Below, in pieces: positions 24,771 through 32,372 of a stretch of 41,381 nucleotides of DNA; position 1 is the first letter of the stretch, and each line of letters opens with the position of its first letter. Source of the DNA: Fimenecus sp045655645 (GTDB lineage Bacteria > Bacillota > Clostridia > Oscillospirales > Acutalibacteraceae); the NCBI GenBank assembly GCA_045655645.1, contig JAZOPS010000040.1, forward strand, positions 1 to 41,381, written 5' to 3'. The translations under genes and the position numbers were made by a program. The notes under the pieces are model-generated. The model searched no databases and was not told the DNA's origin. It worked only from the letters and a program-made list of their open reading frames with translations.

Positions 24771-26432
24771 TTATTTCCCCCAAGAAGAATTGAGTTGTAC
24801 CGTACGGTTAAACACAATGTTTTCTTCGTTTGATGTAATATCTACACAGAAATAACCCTGACGCATAAACTGGAATGTGTCGCCCGCTTTAAGACCGTCT
24901 TTGAGTCCGCCTTCAATAAGGCAATCTTTAAGAATTACAAGAGAGTCTGGGTTAAGGTTTTCTGTAAAAGCACCTGCTGTTTCGTCAGATGGGTTTTCTT
25001 TATTGAAAAGTCTGTCATAAAGACGAACTTCTGCTTTGAATGAGTCTGCTTCGCTTACCCAATGAAGAGTACCTTTAACCTTTCTTCCGTCAGGTGAATT
25101 GCCACCACGGCTTTCAGGGTCATAAGTACAGTGAACACAAGTAACATTGCCATTTTCATCTGTGTCATAACCTACACACTTAACAAAATATGCACTCTTA
25201 AGACGAACTTCATTGCCTGGGAAAAGTCTGAAATATTTTTTAACAGGCTCTACCATAAAGTCTTCTTGCTCAACATAAATTGTTTTGCCGAAAGTTACTT
25301 TTCTTGTGCCCATTTCAGGGTGGTCAGGATGAATTTCAACCTCAAGAACTTCTGTTTTGTCTTCAGGATAGTTATCAATAACAACCTTTAATGGACGAAG
25401 CACAGCCATAGCTCTTGGTGCATTTGCATTGAGCTCGTCACGAACACAAGATTCCAAAAGACCATAGTCAACAACTGAATAAGCCTTTGAAACGCCAATT
25501 TTTTCGCAGAAATTACGAATTGCTGCTGCGGGGTATCCGCGTCTTCTCATACCGCTGAGTGTTGCCATTCTTGGGTCGTTCCAACCATCAACAATACCTT
25601 CGTTTACGAGAGCAAGACACTTTCTCTTACTTGTAAGGCAGTAGTTAAGATTAAGACGAGCAAATTCAATCTGTCTTGGAGGAGTTGGAATATCAAGAGC
25701 CTTTAAGAACCAGTCATAAAGTGGTCTGTGGTTTTCAAATTCAAGTGAGCAAAGAGAGTGAGTAACGCCTTCTTTAGCATCTGACAATGGATGAGCAAAG
25801 TCATACATTGGATAAACGCACCATTTATCACCTGTCTGGTGGTGTGGCACATGAGCGATTCTGTAAATAACAGGGTCACGCATATTGATGTTAGCTGCAG
25901 CCATATCAATCTTTGCACGAAGAACTCTTGCTCCGTTTTCGAACTCACCATCGGTCATTCTCTTAAATAAATCAAGGTTTTCTTCGATGGTTCTTTCTCT
26001 GTATGGGCTGTTTTTGCCTGCTTCTGTGAGAGTGCCGCGATATTCTCTGATTTCGTCAGCAGAAAGGTCATCAACATAAGCCAAGCCTTTTTCGATAAGC
26101 TTTACAGCACATTCATAGATGAAATCGAAATAACTTGATGCGAAAAGGCATTTGTTCCATTTGAAACCAAGCCATTCAATATCTTCTTTGATTGCGTCAA
26201 CATATTCTGTATCTTCTTTTTGTGGGTTTGTGTCGTCAAGACGAAGATTGCACTCGCCCTTATATTTTTTGCTTGTAGCAAAGTTTATGCAAATCGCTTT
26301 TGCATGACCAATGTGAAGATATCCGTTTGGTTCAGGTGGAAAACGAGTTTGCACTTTGTCATATACACCATTTTCAAGGTCTTCGTCGATGAAATCGTGT
26401 ATAAAGTTTGAAATGTTTGTAATTTCTTCCAT
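24771..26432 (-). CDS. glnS: Glutaminyl-tRNA synthetase
   Basis: Charges tRNA-Gln directly with glutamine. 553 residues, normal for bacterial GlnRS. Class I signature PPEPNGYLHIGHAKAI near residue 32; the second motif appears as LTSKRK in the segment NYCLTSKRKCLALV, a variant of MSKRK. The C-terminal anticodon-binding beta-barrels follow (VLEVEIHPDHPEMG, LHWVSEADS). GAGG precedes the ATG. Lies 4 bases after gltX. Most Firmicutes lack GlnRS and make Gln-tRNA by transamidation, so this enzyme was presumably gained in the clostridial lineage. Confidence 0.95.
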   Translation of the reverse strand: MEEITNISNFIHDFIDEDLENGVYDKVQTRFPPEPNGYLHIGHAKAICINFATSKKYKGECNLRLDDTNPQKEDTEYVDAIKEDIEWLGFKWNKCLFASSYFDFIYECAVKLIEKGLAYVDDLSADEIREYRGTLTEAGKNSPYRERTIEENLDLFKRMTDGEFENGARVLRAKIDMAAANINMRDPVIYRIAHVPHHQTGDKWCVYPMYDFAHPLSDAKEGVTHSLCSLEFENHRPLYDWFLKALDIPTPPRQIEFARLNLNYCLTSKRKCLALVNEGIVDGWNDPRMATLSGMRRRGYPAAAIRNFCEKIGVSKAYSVVDYGLLESCVRDELNANAPRAMAVLRPLKVVIDNYPEDKTEVLEVEIHPDHPEMGTRKVTFGKTIYVEQEDFMVEPVKKYFRLFPGNEVRLKSAYFVKCVGYDTDENGNVTCVHCTYDPESRGGNSPDGRKVKGTLHWVSEADSFKAEVRLYDRLFNKENPSDETAGAFTENLNPDSLVILKDCLIEGGLKDGLKAGDTFQFMRQGYFCVDITSNEENIVFNRTVQLNSSWGK

Positions 26433-26436
26433 ATTT

Positions 26437-28095
26437 TTAAGCCTCTTTATAAGAATTTATTGCATTGTCAATTCTGTTCATTACTTCGTCCAAACCTAAA
26501 ATCTGCATAATATAATACAAATCAGGTGTATTTGTGCGGGATGTCATAGCAACACGAATAACTGTTGAAACATCGCCCACATGACCTTTGAATGCGTCAG
26601 GATTTTGCTTATATTCTTTAACATTTGGTGTAAATCCACAAGCTGAACAAAGCTCTTTGATTTTATTAAACCATTCTTCTTTGCTGTCGCTTTCAGAATA
26701 AACATCTTTATATTTTGTGAGAATTTCTATTGCATCTTCCTTTTTGATGTTTTCAGGAAGAGTGTAATCAGGAGTATAAAGTTCATTGTAGAAGAAAGAA
26801 ACATAATTTTCTACATCTTCCCAACAAGCAAGGTCTTTTCTTGGCTTTGGATTATCTCTGTCAATATTAAGAATTGCTTTTGCCTTATCACTGTTTGCTA
26901 CAAAAAGGTCATAAAGCACTTTGTTATAATCCTTTGCCCAATTAACGATAAGGTTATAAACCTGTTCTGCAGTCATAACAGAAATAACATTTTTTGATAC
27001 ATCATTAAACTTAATCATATCAAAAAGTGCACCTGAAACACTCATCTTTTTGAGATTGAATGGGAATTTACTGATGTCTTCATTCTTGTTTGCTCTGCGC
27101 CAGTCCTCAAAGTTTGAGTTGAGAATGGTGAGCATATATTCTTTAACTGATGCTTCAGGATAACCCTTTTCAATATAGAATGAAACATTTGCTTCGGGGT
27201 CTTTTCTCTTTGAAAGTTTTCTCTTGCCACCGTTTTCTTCTTTCATAATTGGGGCAATGTGAGCATATTTAACAGGTTTAAAACCACAAGTTCTGAAAAG
27301 TTCAATATGAAGTGGAACAGATGCAATCCACTCGTCACCACGCACAACATGAGTTGTGTGCATTAAGTGGTCGTCAATTGCGTGAGCAAAGTGATAAGTT
27401 GGAATTCCGTCAGTTTTAAGAATAACAACATCGTTCACATTTTCACTCATTTCAATTTTGCCCTTAATCATATCGTCAAATGCAATTTTTCTTGAAATGT
27501 CACCCATTGAACGAAGACGAACAGTGAAAGGAACACCCGCATTGATTTTTTCAATGATTTCATCATCACTTAAATCTCTGCACTTTGCATAAGAACCATA
27601 ATAGCCTTTGATATCTTCGTTTTCTTGACGGTTTCTAATATCTTCAAGGTCTTCAGGTGTGCAGAAACAGGGATAAGCCTTGCCGTCTTCGACTAATTTT
27701 TTAGCAAATGTACGATAGATTTCTCTACGAAGACTCTGTGTATAAGGGCCATATTTTCCATCTTCACTATCAAAGCCGGTAACACCTTCATCAGGAGTAA
27801 CACCGAAAGCCTTGAGACCTGTTACGATACCAGTAACACCATCTTCTACTTCGCGCTTTTTATCAGTATCTTCAATACGGAGCATAAACACGCCGTTTGT
27901 AGTTTCAGCAGTAAGTTTTGATGCGAAACCTGCATAAAGTCCACCAAAGTGCAAATAACCTGTTGGGCTTGGAGCAAATCTTGTCACTCTTGCGCCTTCG
28001 GGCAAATCTCTTGCAGGATAAAGATTTTCATAATATTCTGTGGACTTGTCCACATCGCTGAAAATGAGTTCAGCAATTTTTTTGCAGTCTGTCAT
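26437..28095 (-). CDS. gltX: Glutamyl-tRNA synthetase
   Basis: Charges tRNA-Glu. 552 residues, longer than the common 470-490 but of the type seen in some Clostridia. The class I motif reads RFAPSPTGYLHFGGLYAG (HFGG instead of HIGG or HVGG) and the KMSKS equivalent is KLSKR in GGKRKLSKRKDPEANV. GAGGT precedes the ATG. Cotranscribed with the GDPD gene upstream (10-base gap) and glnS downstream. With GlnRS beside it, this enzyme may be discriminating, but that cannot be judged by eye. Confidence 0.94.
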   Translation of the reverse strand: MTDCKKIAELIFSDVDKSTEYYENLYPARDLPEGARVTRFAPSPTGYLHFGGLYAGFASKLTAETTNGVFMLRIEDTDKKREVEDGVTGIVTGLKAFGVTPDEGVTGFDSEDGKYGPYTQSLRREIYRTFAKKLVEDGKAYPCFCTPEDLEDIRNRQENEDIKGYYGSYAKCRDLSDDEIIEKINAGVPFTVRLRSMGDISRKIAFDDMIKGKIEMSENVNDVVILKTDGIPTYHFAHAIDDHLMHTTHVVRGDEWIASVPLHIELFRTCGFKPVKYAHIAPIMKEENGGKRKLSKRKDPEANVSFYIEKGYPEASVKEYMLTILNSNFEDWRRANKNEDISKFPFNLKKMSVSGALFDMIKFNDVSKNVISVMTAEQVYNLIVNWAKDYNKVLYDLFVANSDKAKAILNIDRDNPKPRKDLACWEDVENYVSFFYNELYTPDYTLPENIKKEDAIEILTKYKDVYSESDSKEEWFNKIKELCSACGFTPNVKEYKQNPDAFKGHVGDVSTVIRVAMTSRTNTPDLYYIMQILGLDEVMNRIDNAINSYKEA

Positions 28096-28105
28096 TTTGT
28101 ACCTC

Positions 28106-28954
28106 TTATTCGGGAATAATTGCGTTTGTTGTAATGTATTTCACACCGTTTGCAATCATATTGTTGAGCATTTCTTTTGTGTCAACTGTCCAACAAGCAG
28201 CAGTGAGATTGTTGTCGTGAATCTTTTGAATCATTTCAGGCTTGCCACGCTTTGCTTCAAAAGCAACACCGTTGCCGTTTTCAATACATTCCTGAAGTTT
28301 TTCGTCTGTGATTGTGTGCATTAAATACCAAAGTTCCATTTTTGGTGAGAGAGTTCTGAACTGACGAAGAACATCTTTATGGAACGAAATAAGAATTACG
28401 CTGTCTTCAATTTCATATTTGCGAATGATTTCAAGTAAATCTGCAACTTTTTCAACACGCTTATCTTTAACTTCAATCATAGGACGAATATTTGCTTCTT
28501 TACAAATTTCAATAAAGTCTTCAACAAGGCAAACTGTTGAATCAGGATAATCTTCAATATTTGCGCCATTTGTGAATTTGATTTTTGAAAGGGTTTCATA
28601 AGACATTTTCTTAACATCGCCCTTTTCTTTTGCCATTGACTGAAGCATGTAGTCGTGAATAATTACCCATTTGTTATCAGTTGTGCAATGCACATCACAT
28701 TCAAGGGCATAATAGTTGTGCTTTGCAGCTTCTTTGAATGCTTCAATAGTGTTTTCAGGGACGATTGAAGAAAGACCTCTGTGAGCAGTAAGGTGAATTT
28801 CGTCTAATTTTGCATCAGTTGATTCTGTAAAAGTGATGATTGGTTTTGCCTTTTTTTCACCATATCTAATATCAACATAAGCCTTTCTTGCAATTAAACC
28901 AAAAGCTGTTGCAGGAATTGCAAAACCTAAAAATTTCTTTGTGCTTTTTTTCAT
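28106..28954 (-). CDS. Glycerophosphodiester phosphodiesterase family protein
   Basis: Hydrolyses glycerophosphodiesters to glycerol-3-phosphate and an alcohol. 282 residues: short basic N terminus and one hydrophobic segment (about 8-25, anchor or signal), then a GDPD TIM barrel. Catalytic features: HRG in LTAHRGLSSIVPENTIEAF, metal ligands in ECDVH, and the second histidine in IIHDYML. A start five codons upstream (28969) is possible, but its Shine-Dalgarno is poor whereas GGGTGG is well placed for the ATG at 28954. First gene of the gltX-glnS operon; glpK elsewhere in the window could use its glycerol product only indirectly. Confidence 0.87.
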   Translation of the reverse strand: MKKSTKKFLGFAIPATAFGLIARKAYVDIRYGEKKAKPIITFTESTDAKLDEIHLTAHRGLSSIVPENTIEAFKEAAKHNYYALECDVHCTTDNKWVIIHDYMLQSMAKEKGDVKKMSYETLSKIKFTNGANIEDYPDSTVCLVEDFIEICKEANIRPMIEVKDKRVEKVADLLEIIRKYEIEDSVILISFHKDVLRQFRTLSPKMELWYLMHTITDEKLQECIENGNGVAFEAKRGKPEMIQKIHDNNLTAACWTVDTKEMLNNMIANGVKYITTNAIIPE

Positions 28955-28992
28955 TTTAATGCCACCCATTCCACAAATATATAATTATAAAC

Positions 28993-29021
28993 ATTATACA
29001 ATAAAATGTGCAAAAAGTAAA
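28993..29021 (-). promoter_or_regulatory. Promoter of the GDPD-gltX-glnS operon
   Basis: On the minus strand, -10 TATAAT (28993-28998) is perfect and -35 TTTACT (29016-29021) lies 17 bases away. Confidence 0.65.
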
Positions 29022-29033
29022 TGAAAAATCACA

Positions 29034-29065
29034 AAAAAATGGCACTCTCAAGTAATGAGAGTGCC
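29034..29065 (-). terminator. Terminator of the FAD oxidoreductase gene
   Basis: Perfect 9-bp stem GGCACTCTC (29041-29049) with GAGAGTGCC (29057-29065); on the minus strand it is followed by ATTTTTTT (29034-29040 as A-run on plus). Confidence 0.88.
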
Positions 29066-29081
29066 TGTTTTTATCAATATT

Positions 29082-30410
29082 TTAATGCTTGAAGCATTTG
29101 TTGTATTCATCAACCCATTTGAGTATTGCTTTGCGGTTGTAAACAGGTGGCATTGCAGCAGTGACAGCAGTAGCACGAGCTAACTGTAATCCCATTTTAA
29201 CAACCTTGCCGAGAACAACTTTGTTGTTCACAAGACCGCTAAGTTTAATCTTAATGTCTTCCATTGACATTCCACCCAACATTGCGCCAAGGCTTGTTGA
29301 ATCAGCATCAATTGTCATATCTTCGGCATTGAGAATTCCCTTTGCAAAGATATAGTCAAGTTCATGACCTTCAAGGCGAGTAAGCAACAACTTAACACAT
29401 GCAAGTGGCGCTAAAGGAGCGCCAATTTGTTTGTAGAAATTCTTTTGATATGTCCAAAGAGTTTCTGCACTATAAGAACAACTCTTGTCTTCAGAAATTG
29501 CATCTGCAAGAATTCGTGCGGCTTTGAGTGAGTTAGCAATACCTGAACCTATAACAGGAACAGTCATAAATCCACTGTCACCAATTGCTGCATAGCCATC
29601 AGCAACAAGCACACCCAATGGTTGACGCACAGGAATGTTAGCAAAATCGTCACCACGAACAATTTCTGTGCCTATGATTGGGTTGGATTCTCTCATTTTT
29701 TCAATTTGGTCAAGAGCATAATCACGGTCAAACTTGTGGAATCTGCCAATAAGTACATCAGTGTGCTCTTCTTCAGTAGCAATCCAAGAAATACCAAGTT
29801 CATTATTTGGAAGAAGAATAACCTTGAATTTGTCATGTTCAGGCACTTCGCAAGCCTTGTTGAAGAATGCTCTATATACATAAAACTGTTCATATTCAAT
29901 TGGGTTGTTCTGAATTCCTGTTGTTGCAGGCATAGCTCGTCTGATAGGTGAGTTAAGTCCACAAGCGTCAATTACAAGGTCAGCATAGAAATTGTCTTTA
30001 TTTGTTTTAATGCCAACAACTCTGTTTCCATAGAAAATAGGAGCAACGATATCTTGTTCATATTCAAATTTAACCCCTGCTTTTTCAGCGTGAGCAATAA
30101 GATGAGCATAAATTTCTCGTCTTTCCATTTGAATTTCTTTTTTATCTTCTTCAGTGTGCTGAGTAAGAGCAGTTGCCATTGCAGGACCATAGAAAGTCAT
30201 ATCCTGTTTAAGATTATATTTATCTTTTTCAGGTAAAGGAATATCAACAGCAAGCCAACCTTTTTTGTCAAAAATGTCGGTCCAGTCATAACCCATTTTG
30301 TCTTTTGCATTCTTTTCATAAACGGTAACATCAAAACCGCGTTTTGCAAGAAGCATTGCAGTGGCAATACCACCATGGCCACCACCGGCAACAATAATTT
30401 TCTTTCCCAT
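29082..30410 (-). CDS. FAD-dependent oxidoreductase (geranylgeranyl-reductase/monooxygenase-like)
   Basis: 442 residues. N-terminal FAD dinucleotide fold IIVAGGGHGGIATAMLLAKRG with E32 as ribose-binding acid; a second FAD motif IGDSGFMTVPVIGSGIANSLKAARI near residue 280. The DACGLNSPIRR segment is typical of the PHBH/FixC/geranylgeranyl-reductase superfamily. The C-terminal 130 residues (including LGAMLGGMSMEDIKIKL) are not typical of aromatic hydroxylases and may bind lipid. No cysteine pair or iron-sulfur motif. In an anaerobe a reductase of unsaturated substrates is more likely than an oxygenase, which is inference. Monocistronic, AAGGGG ribosome site. Confidence 0.8.
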   Translation of the reverse strand: MGKKIIVAGGGHGGIATAMLLAKRGFDVTVYEKNAKDKMGYDWTDIFDKKGWLAVDIPLPEKDKYNLKQDMTFYGPAMATALTQHTEEDKKEIQMERREIYAHLIAHAEKAGVKFEYEQDIVAPIFYGNRVVGIKTNKDNFYADLVIDACGLNSPIRRAMPATTGIQNNPIEYEQFYVYRAFFNKACEVPEHDKFKVILLPNNELGISWIATEEEHTDVLIGRFHKFDRDYALDQIEKMRESNPIIGTEIVRGDDFANIPVRQPLGVLVADGYAAIGDSGFMTVPVIGSGIANSLKAARILADAISEDKSCSYSAETLWTYQKNFYKQIGAPLAPLACVKLLLTRLEGHELDYIFAKGILNAEDMTIDADSTSLGAMLGGMSMEDIKIKLSGLVNNKVVLGKVVKMGLQLARATAVTAAMPPVYNRKAILKWVDEYNKCFKH

Positions 30411-30445
30411 AAAACAAATCCCCTTTGTTTAGAATGTATAAACAA

Positions 30446-30474
30446 ATTTTACCATATTCAAAAACAGAATTCAA
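30446..30474 (-). promoter_or_regulatory. Promoter of the FAD oxidoreductase gene
   Basis: On the minus strand, -35 TTGAAT (30469-30474) and -10 TAAAAT (30446-30451), 17-base spacer. The -35 is adjacent to the T-tract of the tmRNA terminator. Confidence 0.68.
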
Positions 30475-30475
30475 T

Positions 30476-30508
30476 AAAAAATAAAAACCCCGAAAAACCG
30501 GAGTTTTT
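30476..30508 (-). terminator. Intrinsic terminator of tmRNA
   Basis: On the minus strand AAAAACTCCG pairs with CGGGGTTTTT (plus-strand 30499-30508 and 30483-30492; one G-U pair), then ATTTTTT. It begins 8 bases after the mature 3' CCA. Confidence 0.85.
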
Positions 30509-30516
30509 ATTTTTGG

Positions 30517-30869
30517 TGGTGGAGATGGCGGTAATCGAAACCGCGTCCGAAAATCTATTCCTGAAACTTTCTACGAGTGTAGTTTATCTATTGTCATTCC
30601 CTACGGGACAGCCGACAAACAGGCATTCCTTTCAGTAGCCCTGTGATGTGTGACGGACTACAAGGCGGTTATCCGTTCACATTTACTGCTAAATGACACT
30701 CCGTACCGAGCCGCAGTTCTCTCGGGGGAATGCTCGCCGCTAATTAAGCAGCAAGAAGTACTTTTTCGTTTTTGTCGTTTATTTTTGATAAACCGTCCGT
30801 TTTAAAGTGGTCAGACTCCACTACTCGCTTATCGCAGTTCAAAATCCCCGTCGAAATCCTTTCATCCCC
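30517..30869 (-). ncRNA. ssrA: Transfer-messenger RNA (tmRNA)
   Basis: About 353 nt. The 5' end GGGGATG pairs with CATCTCC near the 3' end to form the acceptor stem, followed by A-CCA (encoded). The T arm appears as GGTTTCGATTACC and the 5' domain contains GGATTTCGACGGGG. The internal tag frame on the minus strand ends with N-D-K-N-E-K-V-L-L-A-A and TAA (stop at 30744-30746). The resume codon is uncertain, since the codons before AAC are ATA, AAA and TCA rather than Ala. Works with SmpB to rescue stalled ribosomes and tag the peptide for proteolysis. smpB is directly upstream. Confidence 0.95.
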
Positions 30870-30885
30870 GAATATATCGCTTCGC

Positions 30886-30934
30886 TCTAAATGAAAAGTG
30901 AAAAATGAAGAATTAAGGGGATGCTGACGCATCC
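30886..30934 (-). repeat. Hairpin and AT-rich spacer between smpB and tmRNA
   Basis: Right after the smpB stop lies a perfect 6-bp hairpin, GGATGC (30919-30924) with GCATCC (30929-30934), loop of four. It is followed on the minus strand by a run of short related units, TTCTTCATT, TTTCACTT and TTCATTT. The composition resembles dispersed intergenic repeats of Clostridia. It could be a processing signal between smpB and ssrA. No convincing independent ssrA promoter is visible here. Confidence 0.4.
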
Positions 30935-30943
30935 GAATTGTAA

Positions 30944-31411
30944 TTATCTTGATTGTTCTTTAAGGGAACGCTCAATTGTTCTTTGAGCATCTTTTTTTGC
31001 GGCAACATCACGCTTGTCGTAAAGCTTTTTACCTTTACAAAGTCCCACTTGTACTTTTGCACGACCTTTTTTAAAGTAAATTGACAAAGGAATAAGTGTG
31101 AGACCGTCTTGTTTTGTTGTGCCCAAAAGTCGCATAATCTCTTTTTTGTGCATTAAAAGTTTGCGCACTCGCATTGGGTCGCGATTGAAAATGTTGCCGT
31201 GGTCATAAGGGCTAATGTGCATACCGTTGACGAAAATCTCGCCTTCGACGATACTGCACCAAGCGTCTTTAAGGTTGCATTTGCCCTGTCTTAAAGACTT
31301 GACTTCTGTGCCCACAAGTTCAATGCCTGCTTCAAAAGACTCTATCACGAAATAATCATGGAGAGCTTTTTTGTTTTGTGCAATTGTAGTGTTAGTGATT
31401 TTCTCTGCCAT
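30944..31411 (-). CDS. smpB: SsrA-binding protein SmpB
   Basis: Binds tmRNA and delivers it to stalled ribosomes. 155 residues, normal length. The OB-fold features EAGIELVGTEVKSLRQGK, SPYDHGN and KKGRAKVQVGLCKGKKLYDKR are diagnostic, and the basic C-terminal tail that reaches the decoding centre is present. AAGG precedes the ATG. The stop lies 74 bases before the tmRNA, and the gene follows recR after 18 bases. Confidence 0.97.
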   Translation of the reverse strand: MAEKITNTTIAQNKKALHDYFVIESFEAGIELVGTEVKSLRQGKCNLKDAWCSIVEGEIFVNGMHISPYDHGNIFNRDPMRVRKLLMHKKEIMRLLGTTKQDGLTLIPLSIYFKKGRAKVQVGLCKGKKLYDKRDVAAKKDAQRTIERSLKEQSR

Positions 31412-31429
31412 GACTATTTACCTTAACTA

Positions 31430-32023
31430 TTATAACAAATTTCTACCCTGAATTGCTCTGGAAAGTGTTACCTCATCTGCATATTCAAGGTCGCTACCAA
31501 CGGGGATACCATAAGCCAAACGGCTTACTTTAATACCCATTGGTTTGAGAAGACGAGCAATATACATTGCTGTTGCTTCGCCTTCTGCTGTGGGGTTTGT
31601 TGCCATAATAACTTCGTTGACAGAATCGTCAGCCATTCTGCTGATTAACTCTTTAATACGAATATTATCAGGACCAATTCCGTTCATTGGTGAAATTACA
31701 CCGTGCAACACGTGATATGTACCCTTATATTCATGTGTGCGTTCAAATGCCGCAACATCTCTTGGATTTTCAACAACACAGATTGTTGAATTATCACGAT
31801 TTGCATTGCTACAAATAGTGCATTTTTCACCTTCGGTAAGATTACAACAAACATTACAAGTATGAATGTTTGTGTGAGCATTGTTTATAGCGTCAACAAG
31901 GCTTTTTGTTTCACCGTCGTCAAGTCCGAGAATATAATAAGCCATTCTCTCCGCCGATTTTACACCGACAGAGGGCATTTTGCGAAATTCTTCTATCAAC
32001 TTTTCAAGTGATACAATAGCCAT
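31430..32023 (-). CDS. recR: Recombination mediator RecR
   Basis: Acts with RecF/RecO to load RecA on gapped DNA. 197 residues, standard. Helix-hairpin-helix region MPSVGVKSAERMAYYIL, four-cysteine zinc finger C56, C59, C68, C71, then a Toprim domain (TICVVENPRDVAAFE, TNPTAEGEATAMYI) and the C-terminal Walker-B-like LARLLKPMG...LAYGIPVG. GGAG precedes the ATG. Order dnaX-ebfC-recR is the conserved Firmicute arrangement. Confidence 0.97.
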   Translation of the reverse strand: MAIVSLEKLIEEFRKMPSVGVKSAERMAYYILGLDDGETKSLVDAINNAHTNIHTCNVCCNLTEGEKCTICSNANRDNSTICVVENPRDVAAFERTHEYKGTYHVLHGVISPMNGIGPDNIRIKELISRMADDSVNEVIMATNPTAEGEATAMYIARLLKPMGIKVSRLAYGIPVGSDLEYADEVTLSRAIQGRNLL

Positions 32024-32035
32024 AGTTTACTCCAA

Positions 32036-32371
32036 TTAGAATCCAAGACCTGGAATGTTCATTCCACCTGTGATTTTGCCCATTTCTCTTTCCATTGTTT
32101 CGTCTGCTTTTCTCATTGCTTCGTTAACTGCCGCAACGAGCAAATCTTCAAGCATTTCAACATCTTCAGGGTCAACAACATCTGGTTGAATGTTAACAGA
32201 AACAAGTTGGTGCTTGCCGTTAACTTTAACATCAATAGCACCGCCACCAGCTGATGCTGAATATTCTGCTTCTTCGCATTCTTTCTGAACACGAGCCATA
32301 TCATCTTGCATTTGTTGAAGGCGCTTCATCATATTTGCCTGACCGCCTTGATTTGGAATTCTTGCTTTCAT
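32036..32371 (-). CDS. ebfC: YbaB/EbfC family nucleoid-associated protein
   Basis: Small DNA-binding protein, dimeric, between dnaX and recR as in most bacteria. 111 residues from the ATG at 32371, which has AGGAGG nine bases upstream inside the end of dnaX; a longer frame from TTG would include the ribosome site itself and is rejected. Motifs: MMKRLQQMQDDMARVQ helix, VKVNGKHQLVSVNI, and the C-terminal Gly-rich GGMNIPGLGF. Confidence 0.94.
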   Translation of the reverse strand: MKARIPNQGGQANMMKRLQQMQDDMARVQKECEEAEYSASAGGGAIDVKVNGKHQLVSVNIQPDVVDPEDVEMLEDLLVAAVNEAMRKADETMEREMGKITGGMNIPGLGF

Positions 32372-32372
32372 T

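Noticed and set aside
24770..24817. N-terminal extension of the four-helix membrane protein into glnS
   Set aside because: The ribosome site GGGGAAA lies directly before the ATG at 24769, and the extension is glnS sequence out of frame.
30375..30638. Plus-strand open frame entering the 3' part of tmRNA, and a minus-strand frame at 30744-30932
   Set aside because: Both overlap tmRNA or its flanks and have no independent support; the only real internal frame is the short proteolysis tag.
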